The translations under genes were made by a program, and so were the position numbers. This document shows, piece after piece, positions 16,990-24,847 of a stretch of DNA of 64,000 nt (positions within the stretch are counted from its first letter, which is position 1; every line of letters starts with the position of its first letter). The DNA lies in assembly GCF_003065425.1 (NCBI RefSeq), contig NZ_CP026949.1, positions 992,001 to 1,056,000 on the forward strand, read 5' to 3'. Origin of the DNA: Mycetocola zhujimingii (GTDB lineage: Bacteria > Actinomycetota > Actinomycetes > Actinomycetales > Microbacteriaceae). A model generated the notes under the pieces. The model was not told the origin of the DNA and did not search any database. It saw nothing but the letters and a program-made list of their open reading frames with translations.

Positions 16990-17469
16990 ATGGAATCGAA
17001 GAAACCCCCACTCGACAGCACCGATCGTGCACTTCTGCGCGCACTGTCGAGCAACGCCCGTGCGTCGGGTTCGCAGCTGGCCGCTGACCTCGGTCTTGCC
17101 GAGTCGACAGTGTCGCTCCGCTTGCGGCGACTGCACCAGTCCGGTCACATCGTCGGGTACCACGCCGATATCGACCTTGCGGTGCTCGGTGCACCGCTCC
17201 AGGCGCTCATCGCCGTTCAGCTTGCCCAGCACAACAGGGCGGACATCCAGAAGTTCCGCCGCGAGGCGCCGACCTGGCCCGGGGTGCTCTCGATGTTCCA
17301 TATGGGCGGACGAGACGACTATCTGATGCACGTCGCGGCGCGCAGCACCGCGGACCTCAGGGAGTTCGTCGTCCAGTACCTCACCGGCCACCCCGCCGTC
17401 GCGCACACCGAGACGAACCTCGTCTTCGAGCACGCCGCGGGAACCGGCTGGCAGCAGCTTCTCGCCTGA
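16990..17469 (+). CDS. Lrp/AsnC family transcriptional regulator
   Basis: A 159-residue regulator with an N-terminal winged helix-turn-helix (LDSTDRALLRALSSNAR, then GLAESTVSLRLRRL) and a C-terminal RAM effector-binding domain that usually senses amino acids. ATG 16990 has GAGGG 9-10 nt upstream; ATG 16975 would add five residues. The next gene, a luciferase-like oxidoreductase, starts 53 nt later on the same strand and may be a target. A palindrome covers its own promoter. The effector is unknown. Confidence 0.88.
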   Translation: MESKKPPLDSTDRALLRALSSNARASGSQLAADLGLAESTVSLRLRRLHQSGHIVGYHADIDLAVLGAPLQALIAVQLAQHNRADIQKFRREAPTWPGVLSMFHMGGRDDYLMHVAARSTADLREFVVQYLTGHPAVAHTETNLVFEHAAGTGWQQLLA

Positions 17470-17522
17470 TTTGGGAATGTCGGCGGGTCCGCCGTGCTTG
17501 GACTTGTCGAAAGGTTGTGTTT

Positions 17523-18563
17523 GTGAAACTCTCTGTTCTTGATCTTGTCCCCGTCCGTTCGCGGCAGTCGTCGTCCGACGCATTGGCCGCATCCATCGAT
17601 CTGGCGAAAGCCGCGGATGCCCTTGGCTACACCCGTTATTGGGTTGCGGAACACCACAACATGCCGTCGGTCGCATCGACGAACCCGGCGGTCATCATCG
17701 GAATCCTGGCCGCGCACACCGACAGGATCCGCGTCGGCTCCGGCGGCGTAATGCTGCCCAACCACGCGCCCCTGGTTGTCGCCGAACAGTTCGCGCTGCT
17801 CGAAGCAAGCGCCCCCGGCCGGATCGACCTCGGACTCGGGCGTGCACCGGGAAGCGACCCGGTCGTCACCGCGGTCCTCAACCGCTCAGGCGCCACGAGT
17901 GACGTCAACCAGTTCCCGAACTATGTCTCAGACATCGTCTCCCTGCTTGGCCCGGATGGCGCAACGGTCCGGCTCACGAGCGGCACCGAGTACCAGCTCA
18001 AGTCGACGCCGGCCGCCACGAGCGTTCCGGACATGTGGTTGCTCGGCTCGAGCGACTACTCGGCGACTCTCGCCGCGTCGCTTGGCCTGCCATACGTCTT
18101 TGCCCACCACTTCGCGGGCCACGGTGCCGAACGCGCGCTCGAGATCTACCGCGGCCAGTTCCAGCCGTCGGAGCTTCTCGACGCGCCCCGCACCTTCGTG
18201 ACGGCGAACATTGTCGTCGCGCCGACGGCATCCGAGGCCTATGCTCTTGCCCTGCCGAACCTGCAGCACATGGCGCGGCTCCGAAGCAATGAACCGCTCG
18301 GCAGGCTCGCGACGGTCGAGGAGGCCGCGAACACCACGATGAGCCCGATGCAGGACGAGTTCATCAGTGCTTCGCTCGGGTCCTGGATCATCGACGAACC
18401 GGTCGCGGCGGCACAGCGCGTCCGGGAGCTGGCGAAACGATTCGACGTCGACGAGGTGATGGTGTCTCCCGGAGCTTCGGCGTACGACGCCGAGAGCCTG
18501 ACCGAGACGCCGGGCCGGGTTCAGACGCTCGAGTTGCTCGCGCAGCAACTGCTCGCAGACTGA
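17523..18563 (+). CDS. Luciferase-like (LLM) flavin-dependent oxidoreductase, MsnO8 type
   Basis: A 346-residue TIM-barrel flavoenzyme. The start MKLSVLDLVPVRS, then YWVAEHHNMPSVASTNP and RIRVGSGGVMLPNHAPL are typical of the MsnO8/YhbW subgroup, which uses reduced FMN. No bound partner reductase lies next to it. The GTG at 17523 is chosen for its AAGG with 8-nt spacing; GTG 17517 is also in frame. The substrate is unknown. It may be controlled by the Lrp-type gene upstream. Confidence 0.87.
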   Translation: MKLSVLDLVPVRSRQSSSDALAASIDLAKAADALGYTRYWVAEHHNMPSVASTNPAVIIGILAAHTDRIRVGSGGVMLPNHAPLVVAEQFALLEASAPGRIDLGLGRAPGSDPVVTAVLNRSGATSDVNQFPNYVSDIVSLLGPDGATVRLTSGTEYQLKSTPAATSVPDMWLLGSSDYSATLAASLGLPYVFAHHFAGHGAERALEIYRGQFQPSELLDAPRTFVTANIVVAPTASEAYALALPNLQHMARLRSNEPLGRLATVEEAANTTMSPMQDEFISASLGSWIIDEPVAAAQRVRELAKRFDVDEVMVSPGASAYDAESLTETPGRVQTLELLAQQLLAD

Positions 18564-18612
18564 CCACACAGGGGTGGTGCGCGTTGCCGCGCTGACCCGC
18601 CAGAATAGGCAG

Positions 18613-20016
18613 ATGACGTTACCTCCGAGCTCGCGGTTGGCGAGGCTTGACGCACTTCCGTTCACCAAACAGCACAGGAAGCTCCTGGTTGGATCCGGCG
18701 TTGGCTGGGCGCTTGATGCCATGGACGTCGGGTTGATCTCCTTCGTTCTCGCCCAGCTCGCCGTGACGTGGCAGCTCGAAAGCACAGAGCTGAGCTGGAT
18801 TGCCTCGGCCGGGTTCATCGGCATGGCCGTCGGGGCAAGCCTCGGCGGCCTGCTCGCTGACCGGTTCGGTCGCAGGCAGGTCTTCGCGATCACGCTGCTG
18901 GTCTTCGGAATCGCCACAGGGGCGGCGGCGCTGTCCTGGTCGCTCGGCGTGCTCATCGTCCTCCGGTTCATCGTCGGCCTCGGTCTCGGCGCCGAGCTGC
19001 CTGTGGCGTCCACCTACATGTCCGAGTTCGCACCGCCACGCATCCGCGGACGCGTCATCGTGCTGCTCGAAGCGTTCTGGGCCATCGGCTGGACCATCGC
19101 GGCACTCATCGGCTACTTCATCGTGCCGCTGAGCGACAACGGCTGGCGCTGGGCACTCTTCATCGGAGCAATACCGGCGATCTACGCCGTTGTCGTGCGG
19201 TTCGCGATGCCGGAGTCCGTGCGCTTTCTCGAGTCGCGCGGTCGTACGGCCGAGGCCGAAGCGACGGTACGCCGGTTCGAGATCTCGGCTGGACAGGCGA
19301 CGGATGCCGTCAGCGACGCGGCCGGCGAACGTGAGGCGGCGGCGGAGCGCGCTGGCGCTGCAACCCCGCACGTGAAGCCACGGCTCACCGCGCGGGCGCA
19401 GGTCGCGACGCTCTGGGCGCTGCCGCACCGCATCCAGACCCTCGCGCTGTGGGTCGTCTGGTTCTGCGTGAACTTCTCCTACTACGGAGCCTTCGTCTGG
19501 TTGCCGTCGATCCTCGTGGCATCCGGGTTCTCGCTCGTGAAGTCGTTCGAGTACACGCTCATCATCACGCTCGCCCAGTTGCCCGGCTATCTCGTCGCCG
19601 CCTACCTCGTCGAGAAGTGGGGCAGGAGCAAGACGCTCGCCGTCTTCCTGACCGGTTCGGCCGTTTCGGCCGTGCTCTTCGGCCTGGCTGGGCTCGAGTG
19701 GCAGGTGATCGGTGCTGGCATGCTGCTGTCGTTCTTCAACCTCGGGGCGTGGGGTGCGCTCTACGCTGTGACGCCGGAGCTGTACCCGACCGAACTGCGT
19801 GCAACAGGTTCGGGCTGGGCGGCAGGGGTCGGCCGGATCGCGTCGATCATCGCCCCGCTGCTTGTCCCGATCCTCACCGGGGTCGGCGGCAGTGTGCTGC
19901 TGTTCAGTGTGTTTGCGGCGTTCTTCCTGATCGCGGCGGCCGCAGCGCTTGCCCTCGCAGACAAGCGAGGCAAGGCGCTCGAGGAATTCGTGCCCGCCGT
20001 CGCCGAACGGGTGTGA
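18613..20016 (+). CDS. MFS transporter, metabolite:proton symporter type
   Basis: A 467-residue protein with 12 predicted helices. The sugar/aromatic-acid porter motifs are present: GGLLADRFGRRQVF between helices 2 and 3, and the late ELYPTELRATGSGW. A central cytoplasmic loop of about 60 residues carries many Ala/Glu residues. Homologues carry niacin, benzoate or sugars, so the substrate is left open. The start ATG at 18613 lies 6 nt after CAGAAT; earlier in-frame GTG codons at 18574-18580 give a non-conserved N terminus. It converges on the emfourin gene with one base between the stops. Confidence 0.87.
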   Translation: MTLPPSSRLARLDALPFTKQHRKLLVGSGVGWALDAMDVGLISFVLAQLAVTWQLESTELSWIASAGFIGMAVGASLGGLLADRFGRRQVFAITLLVFGIATGAAALSWSLGVLIVLRFIVGLGLGAELPVASTYMSEFAPPRIRGRVIVLLEAFWAIGWTIAALIGYFIVPLSDNGWRWALFIGAIPAIYAVVVRFAMPESVRFLESRGRTAEAEATVRRFEISAGQATDAVSDAAGEREAAAERAGAATPHVKPRLTARAQVATLWALPHRIQTLALWVVWFCVNFSYYGAFVWLPSILVASGFSLVKSFEYTLIITLAQLPGYLVAAYLVEKWGRSKTLAVFLTGSAVSAVLFGLAGLEWQVIGAGMLLSFFNLGAWGALYAVTPELYPTELRATGSGWAAGVGRIASIIAPLLVPILTGVGGSVLLFSVFAAFFLIAAAAALALADKRGKALEEFVPAVAERV

Positions 20017-20017
20017 G

Positions 20018-20359
20018 CTAGAAGCGGTTCGGTGTGCCGCCGGTACGATCCGTGCGCCTCGGCTGCTCCGGCGTCGGATCGAACGCGCGAACCCTGTCGA
20101 CGAGTTCACGCCAGCCGCCGGTGAGGGACTGCTCGGGGATGACCGCCTCTTTGGGCTCAGGGCGGGCCTCAGGTACCGGTTCCAGCCGGATCCGGTAGAT
20201 GTAGCGGTCGGGCTGTGGCGGTTGGGGGCGCTGGTTGTCCCATGGCAGATTTCGGAGCAGGATGAGCCACGAATCTGCGTCCGGCTGCTCGTCGACGCGC
20301 ACTTCCCACCGCGTGCTCAGCCCGGCGAAGCCGCCGCTCCGGATAACCGTCACCTTCAT
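20018..20359 (-). CDS. Emfourin-like inhibitor of the adjacent M4 protease
   Basis: A 113-residue small protein. MKVTVIRSGGFAGLSTRWEV at the N terminus matches the emfourin (protealysin inhibitor, M4in) family, first described from the protealysin operon of Serratia proteamaculans. A WRELVDRVRAFD helix follows, then a basic Pro-rich tail. The start at 20359 is chosen over 20392 because it begins the conserved segment. It lies 19 nt downstream of the M4 protease on the same strand, so the two form an operon. It also has TAGCAT 7 nt before its ATG, which may allow extra inhibitor to be made. Inhibition of the partner is known for the family and inferred here. Confidence 0.85.
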   Translation of the reverse strand: MKVTVIRSGGFAGLSTRWEVRVDEQPDADSWLILLRNLPWDNQRPQPPQPDRYIYRIRLEPVPEARPEPKEAVIPEQSLTGGWRELVDRVRAFDPTPEQPRRTDRTGGTPNRF

Positions 20360-20378
20360 GCCGGGAATGCTACTCCGG

Positions 20379-21464
20379 TTATGCGGTGACACCTACCGTC
20401 TGCCAGGCGGTGCGAACGGCGGATGTTTCGCGGGAGTCGTCTCCGAAGAGGCGGGATGCGACGGCAACCGTTGCCTCGGCAAACTCCCGAAAATCGGCGT
20501 TGGCTTTGACCTCGGTGGTCAGGGTTTCGTACCAGATCTGACCCGGGGCCTCCCACGCGTTGCCGCCGATGGCGGTCGCGGCGAGGTAAAACGCTCGATT
20601 GGGGATTCCGGAGTTCAGGTGGACTCCGCCGTAATCGTCTTCGGTTTCGATGTACCCGCTCATGTCCGCCGGTTGCGGATCCTTGCCGAGGACATCGTCG
20701 TCGTACGCGGTGCCCGGCGCCTTCATTGAACGAAGTGCCTGGCCCTCGACCTCGGCGGAGAAGATCCCCTCGCCGATGAGCCAGCTGGCCTCGTCGGCAC
20801 TCTGGCCGCGAGAGTGCTGCTCGACGAGCGCGCCGAACACGTCGGACACTGACTCATTGAGAGCTCCGGACTGCCCGGAGTAGACCAGGTTTGCCGTGTA
20901 CTGGGTGACGCCGTGTGTGAGCTCGTGCCCGATCACACTGAGCGAACTGGTGAACCCGACGAACACCTGGCCGTCGCCGTCGCCGAAGACCATCTGGGTT
21001 CCGTCCCAGAACGCGTTGTCGTACGCCTCGCCGAAGTGCACGGTTGCGGCGAGCGGGATGCCCTCGCCGTCGATGGAGTTCCGGGAGAATGCCTCCCAGA
21101 ACAGGGAGTAAGTTTCGCCGAGTCCGTCGTATGCCTCGTTGACGCTCTCGTCGGGTGTCGGCGGCTCACCCTCCGAACGGACGAGGCGACCGGGCAGCTC
21201 TTCTGTGCCCTCGGCATCCGAGATGTATCGCTCAGGCCGACCGGGAGCTGATGCCTGCCGCCGCACGGCGTCTGTACCCCGCATCGACTGCCGCGGGGGA
21301 GCCGGTTCACCCCTCCGCACCGCACGGATCTGCGACGCGGCTGCGAGCGCACGCTGCGCCGCACTCGCCGCGTGGGCGAGCCGTGGGTCTTCGAGCTGCG
21401 CCAGGTGGGTGAGGAGATACGGCGGCACTATGAAGCAGCGAGGGGAGTCGGTGTGAGTGCTCAT
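20379..21464 (-). CDS. Protealysin-like M4 family metallopeptidase
   Basis: A 361-residue zinc protease. It begins with a short protealysin-type propeptide (CFIVPPYLLTHLA, residues 10-22) instead of a signal peptide and long FTP/PepSY propeptide, so it is likely made in the cytoplasm as a precursor. Zinc ligands and catalytic residues are His180-Glu181-xx-His184 (GHELTHG) and Glu204 (NESVSD), with His282 in GGVHLNSG. The emfourin inhibitor gene follows. A 13-bp palindrome sits 2 nt upstream of the ATG, and GACACT lies 6 nt before it, so a repressor could block a leaderless promoter. Confidence 0.92.
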   Translation of the reverse strand: MSTHTDSPRCFIVPPYLLTHLAQLEDPRLAHAASAAQRALAAASQIRAVRRGEPAPPRQSMRGTDAVRRQASAPGRPERYISDAEGTEELPGRLVRSEGEPPTPDESVNEAYDGLGETYSLFWEAFSRNSIDGEGIPLAATVHFGEAYDNAFWDGTQMVFGDGDGQVFVGFTSSLSVIGHELTHGVTQYTANLVYSGQSGALNESVSDVFGALVEQHSRGQSADEASWLIGEGIFSAEVEGQALRSMKAPGTAYDDDVLGKDPQPADMSGYIETEDDYGGVHLNSGIPNRAFYLAATAIGGNAWEAPGQIWYETLTTEVKANADFREFAEATVAVASRLFGDDSRETSAVRTAWQTVGVTA

Positions 21465-21465
21465 G

Positions 21466-21478
21466 GCGACAGTGTCGC
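21466..21478. promoter_or_regulatory. 13-bp palindrome over the protealysin promoter
   Basis: GCGACA-G-TGTCGC is perfect and ends 2 nt from the protease start codon, covering its presumed -10 and start point. A second dyad, ACACG-TC-CGTGT (21498-21509), lies 20 nt further upstream. Repressor binding is inferred. Confidence 0.45.
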
Positions 21479-21574
21479 ACTCGCCGCAGACATCCGGACA
21501 CGTCCGTGTGGCGTTTTCTCAGGGGGTTGGCGTGCCACGTGGAGGGTCCGTGGGGGGTCTTCTAGACTGCGGGG

Positions 21575-22465
21575 ATGCGTTGTGGAATCATCATTCTTCC
21601 CCAGGACCCGTGGCACGAAGCGAAGCGCAAGTGGCAGGGCGCTGAGGAGTTCGGCTTTGATTCGGCGTGGACCTATGACCACCTCTCCTGGCGGAGTCTC
21701 GCCGATGAGCCGTGGCATGCCACGATCCCGACACTCACCGCCGCATCCGTCGTGACCAGCCGCATCCGTCTCGGGACGATCGTGGCGTCGCCGAACTATC
21801 GGCACCCTGTTCCGTTCGCGAAGGACCTGGCGACCCTTGATGAGATCTCGGGCGGGCGATTCGTGCTCGGTGTCGGCGCGGGTGGAACCGGGTTCGATGC
21901 GTTCGTGCTCGGTGATCGTGAACTCACCCCGCGGGAGCGCCACGAGCGATTCGCCGAGTTTGTCTCTGACCTCGACGCGCTGTTGCGGTTCGAACTTCCG
22001 GACAGCGGTGGAGTGAGTTTCGTGGGCGACTGGTACACCGCGGTGAACGCCCGGATGGTGGGAGCGCCAGCGCAGAGTCCGCGGATGCCGTTCGTGGTCG
22101 CGGCAAACGGTCCCAAGGGAATGCGCGTCGCTGCCGAGTACGGCTCAGGCTGGGTCACGACCGGACCCGACGGGGAGGTCGGCGAGGACTGGTGGGCGGC
22201 TGTCGCAACGCTCGGCAGGCGATTCGAGGATGCCGCGTTGTCTGTCGGCACCGACCCGCTGTCGGTCGAGAAGTACCTCATGATCGACTCGGGCGGCTCG
22301 TACGCGCTCGACAGCGCGGCCCGGTTCGAGGACAGCGTTGGGCGAGCAGCCGAGCTGGGATTCTCCGAGGTCCTGACGCACTGGCCACGGGCGAACGGGA
22401 TCTACGCCGGGAACGAATCCGTGCTCGATGACGTCGCGGGACTGTTGCCTAAGCTGAGGGGATGA
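21575..22465 (+). CDS. LLM class flavin-dependent oxidoreductase (possibly F420-dependent)
   Basis: A 296-residue luciferase-like TIM barrel. MRCGIIILPQD, FDSAWTYDHLSWRS and SRIRLGTIVASPNYRHP fit the group containing F420-dependent N5N10-methylene-H4MPT reductase-like enzymes. Cofactor choice between FMN and F420 cannot be fixed from the sequence. The ATG follows TAGACT (21563-21568) by 6 nt. The stop overlaps the thioesterase start by ATGA, so the two form an operon and may act on the same acyl-CoA-derived compound, which is inference. Confidence 0.85.
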   Translation: MRCGIIILPQDPWHEAKRKWQGAEEFGFDSAWTYDHLSWRSLADEPWHATIPTLTAASVVTSRIRLGTIVASPNYRHPVPFAKDLATLDEISGGRFVLGVGAGGTGFDAFVLGDRELTPRERHERFAEFVSDLDALLRFELPDSGGVSFVGDWYTAVNARMVGAPAQSPRMPFVVAANGPKGMRVAAEYGSGWVTTGPDGEVGEDWWAAVATLGRRFEDAALSVGTDPLSVEKYLMIDSGGSYALDSAARFEDSVGRAAELGFSEVLTHWPRANGIYAGNESVLDDVAGLLPKLRG

Positions 22466-22920
22466 ATATTCTCGACGCACCCGAATCTGACGGCCTCACC
22501 GGCCTCGAGCAATTGAAGGCCATGCTGGCAGCGGGGCAGCGGCCGTCCATTTGCGAGACGCTCGGATTCGATCTCGTCGAGGTCGGTCGGGGCTCCGCGG
22601 TCTTCGAGGGCACGCCGGGAGCGCACGTGCTCAATCCGATCGGCACCGTCCACGGCGGATTCGCCGCCGCGTTGCTTGACTCCGCCTGTGGCACCGCGGT
22701 GCACACCCGCCTGTCACCGACGCAGGGGTACACCACGCTCGAACTCAAGACCTCGTATCACCGACCGATGACCGTCGACACAGGTGTGGTGCGCGCGGAA
22801 GCGAACCTCATTTCGTTCGGACGGCGGGCAGCGTTCGCGTCTGCAGCGCTGACGGATGCCGACGGCAGGGTGCTCGCGACGGCGACATCGACGCTGCTCG
22901 TGTTCGAGCGCGAGGCGTAG
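22462..22920 (+). CDS. PaaI family hotdog-fold thioesterase
   Basis: A 152-residue acyl-CoA thioesterase. The hotdog signature HPIGTVHGG-type sequence appears as NPIGTVHGGFAAALLDSACG, where the conserved Gly-rich turn and the Asp/Ser at the helix start shape the active site. The ATG overlaps the upstream oxidoreductase stop by 4 nt. GAGGGG sits directly before the start, and TAAGCT (22450-22455) lies 6 nt upstream, so a second, internal leaderless promoter is possible. The substrate is unknown. Confidence 0.88.
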   Translation: MNILDAPESDGLTGLEQLKAMLAAGQRPSICETLGFDLVEVGRGSAVFEGTPGAHVLNPIGTVHGGFAAALLDSACGTAVHTRLSPTQGYTTLELKTSYHRPMTVDTGVVRAEANLISFGRRAAFASAALTDADGRVLATATSTLLVFEREA

Positions 22921-22951
22921 AGCGCAGTCGGGTCGGAGAGAGAAAGTCGTG

Positions 22952-23500
22952 ATGCACTTCGAGCGCGATCTCGGCGACGGGTATCGGCTGAGCCTTCGCA
23001 CGAGAGCGACCGATGAGGGGATGCTCCGCCTGATCGAGAAGAACCTCTCGCGGTTGAGAGCGTGGGAACCGTGGGCGCTCACGGATCAGACACGCGAGAC
23101 TCTCGGGGCCTTCACGCAACATCAGCTCGAGGGCTTCTCCCGGGGAACCATCGTGCCGACCGTCGTTTTCAGGGGCGATGAGATGGTCGGTGCAGCTTCT
23201 GTGGCGCTGGACCGCGCGACGCGGAAGGCAGAACTTGGCTACTGGCTCGATTATGAGGTCGAAGGGAAGGGCATTGCGTTCCTGGCCTGCTCCGCGCTTA
23301 TGGAACACCTCGCCGAGCAGGGCATGCGACGGGTCGAAATTCGCACGGCAGCCTCGAATGAGCGCAGTTGCCGACTTGCAGAGCGCCTGGGTTTTGAGCG
23401 CGAGGGTGTTGTGGAGCGGGCGCTCGTGCTCGGGGAGAAACGGCTCGACCTTGCGATCTACAGCCTCGCCATCGACAGTCTCACCAGCGACAGCGCGTGA
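22952..23500 (+). CDS. GNAT family N-acetyltransferase, RimJ/RimL type
   Basis: A 182-residue acetyltransferase like those that modify the N-terminal amino group of ribosomal proteins L7/L12, S5 or S18. Family landmarks are the early LRTRATDEGMLRLIEKNLSRLRAW, then AELGYWLDYEVEGKGIA (the acetyl-CoA site) and VEIRTAASNERSCRLAERLGF. The ATG at 22952 directly follows a GTG at 22949, with GGAGAG upstream. Rim-type activity is only a family name here; the true substrate is unknown. It ends at a hairpin shared with the convergent DUF5302 gene. Confidence 0.87.
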   Translation: MHFERDLGDGYRLSLRTRATDEGMLRLIEKNLSRLRAWEPWALTDQTRETLGAFTQHQLEGFSRGTIVPTVVFRGDEMVGAASVALDRATRKAELGYWLDYEVEGKGIAFLACSALMEHLAEQGMRRVEIRTAASNERSCRLAERLGFEREGVVERALVLGEKRLDLAIYSLAIDSLTSDSA

Positions 23501-23520
23501 GTCGGCGCTCACGCGCCGAC
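23501..23520. terminator. Hairpin between convergent genes
   Basis: A perfect 8-bp stem GTCGGCGC / GCGCCGAC with a TCAC loop starts at the first base after the acetyltransferase stop. There is no T-run. Bidirectional termination is inferred. Confidence 0.5.
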
Positions 23521-23529
23521 GCGGTGCCG

Positions 23530-23733
23530 CTAGCCGGTCTTCCTGCGGAAGTCGCGTTGGTGCGTCGCTGGCCCGTGCGCACCGTGGATGGCTGAATCGC
23601 CGTCGAGGTGATCGGTGCCCTTGCCCTGCGACTGCGCCTTCTTGCGTTCGAGTGCCTCGCGGAACTTGCGCTTCGTTTCCTCGGCGCGTTCTGCGGTCTC
23701 ATCGGCATCCGGTGTCGGATTCTCAGAACTCAT
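23530..23733 (-). CDS. DUF5302 family small protein
   Basis: A 67-residue, charged, soluble protein. The conserved block KRKFREALERKKAQSQ, then HLDGDSAIHGAHGPATH and the ending FRRKTG match the actinobacterial DUF5302 family, whose function is unknown. The N terminus is acidic and the rest helical then basic. The start at 23733 (MSSENPTPD) has GAGGA 6-7 nt upstream. Longer in-frame readings start in unrelated upstream sequence. Confidence 0.82.
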   Translation of the reverse strand: MSSENPTPDADETAERAEETKRKFREALERKKAQSQGKGTDHLDGDSAIHGAHGPATHQRDFRRKTG

Positions 23734-23815
23734 TATGGTCCTCACGCTGGATTTCAACTGTTTCAGTTTAGGCACTGACGGCATCTGTTGACAGGGTGGA
23801 TTTGGGCGGAGGGGT

Positions 23816-24244
23816 TCATTCGCCGAGGAGGACGGCGCCCGTCTCATCGATGCTCCAGGCCGGGTTGTGCGCGATCTCCCACACCACTCCGTTCGGATCG
23901 GTGATATGGCCGTGATAGCCGCCGAATGCCGCGAACTGCGGCCTTTTCAGCAGCGTTCCGCCCGCGCGGAGAAGCGCTTCGATGGTTTCGTCGACAAGGG
24001 TTGGGCTGTCGACATTGTGCGACAGCGTGAAGCCGGATGGCTCGGCGGTGCCGGGCAGCAGGAGATCCCGGTTGAACGCGCGGGAGGCGTAGAGACCGAG
24101 CACGAGACCGGGGCCGACCTGGAAGAAGATGATCTCGCCGGGAACGTCGACGAGCGGTTCCCAGTTGAGCCCATCGACGTAGAAGCGGCGGGCGGCGTTG
24201 AGATCGGCGGCAGCGACGGTGAGGAAGTGGAGGCGAGGATCCAT
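23816..24244 (-). CDS. VOC (glyoxalase) family protein
   Basis: A 142-residue single-module pair of vicinal-oxygen-chelate repeats: HFLTVAAADLNAARRFYVDGLNW in the first half and GGYHGHITDPNGVVWEIAHNP in the second. This form is common among metal-dependent dioxygenase- or glyoxalase-like proteins and small-molecule-binding proteins; the reaction is unknown. ATG 24244 follows CATCCT by 6 nt on the minus strand, which sets the start; the earlier in-frame codon at 24337 reads through non-conserved sequence. Confidence 0.85.
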   Translation of the reverse strand: MDPRLHFLTVAAADLNAARRFYVDGLNWEPLVDVPGEIIFFQVGPGLVLGLYASRAFNRDLLLPGTAEPSGFTLSHNVDSPTLVDETIEALLRAGGTLLKRPQFAAFGGYHGHITDPNGVVWEIAHNPAWSIDETGAVLLGE

Positions 24245-24291
24245 GGCGTCAGGATGCCAGTGCGGCGGTCGAGGGGGAAGACCCGACTGGC

Positions 24292-24726
24292 CTAGGCAAT
24301 CGTCCTGAGGGTGCCGTTCGCGTCCCGCCCGAGCCACGCCATGAGGATGAGCACGAGTGCCGCTCCGGAGAGCAGGCCGTCGGCGAGACCGGCCGGCAGG
24401 AGGAACACCATGAGGGTGAGCGTGATGACGCAGTTGACGAGGGAGAGCGCGAGGCCCCAGAGCCGATTGCGGAGGAGCCCGACCGCTCCGGTCACGCGGA
24501 GCGCGGCAAAGATTCCGCTCATCGCCATCATCAGGTAGAGGTTGTCCTGAAGGTAGGGCAGGGCGAAAATGTGCGCGTTTTCCGTGATGATCGTCTGGCT
24601 GACTCCGGTGCCCAGCAGAACCACAAGGCCGATGACGACGAGGCCTTCCATCAGGACGCCCTGAATGAGGAGCAGAACGCCCGCGATCGTCAATTGTCGT
24701 CGGGCAGGTCCTGGCGCACGGGTCAT
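24292..24726 (-). CDS. Hypothetical four-helix membrane protein
   Basis: A 144-residue protein with four hydrophobic segments (about residues 10-35, 52-75, 80-100 and 105-130) and a short basic start. No known domain or motif is recognised. The ATG at 24726 follows TAGGTT by 7 nt, a leaderless arrangement. It lies 47 nt upstream of the VOC gene on the same strand, but that gene has its own promoter-like box, so an operon is uncertain. Confidence 0.75.
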   Translation of the reverse strand: MTRAPGPARRQLTIAGVLLLIQGVLMEGLVVIGLVVLLGTGVSQTIITENAHIFALPYLQDNLYLMMAMSGIFAALRVTGAVGLLRNRLWGLALSLVNCVITLTLMVFLLPAGLADGLLSGAALVLILMAWLGRDANGTLRTIA

Positions 24727-24847
24727 GGGTCTCAACCTAGTGGCTGCGGTGGTGGCTGATCCGATTGCGAATACAAATTCGATAAGCAGGATTGTTCGCA
24801 GTCCGGTTAATCGAACGGATGTCAGTAGGTGGGTGTCTACTTAAGGC

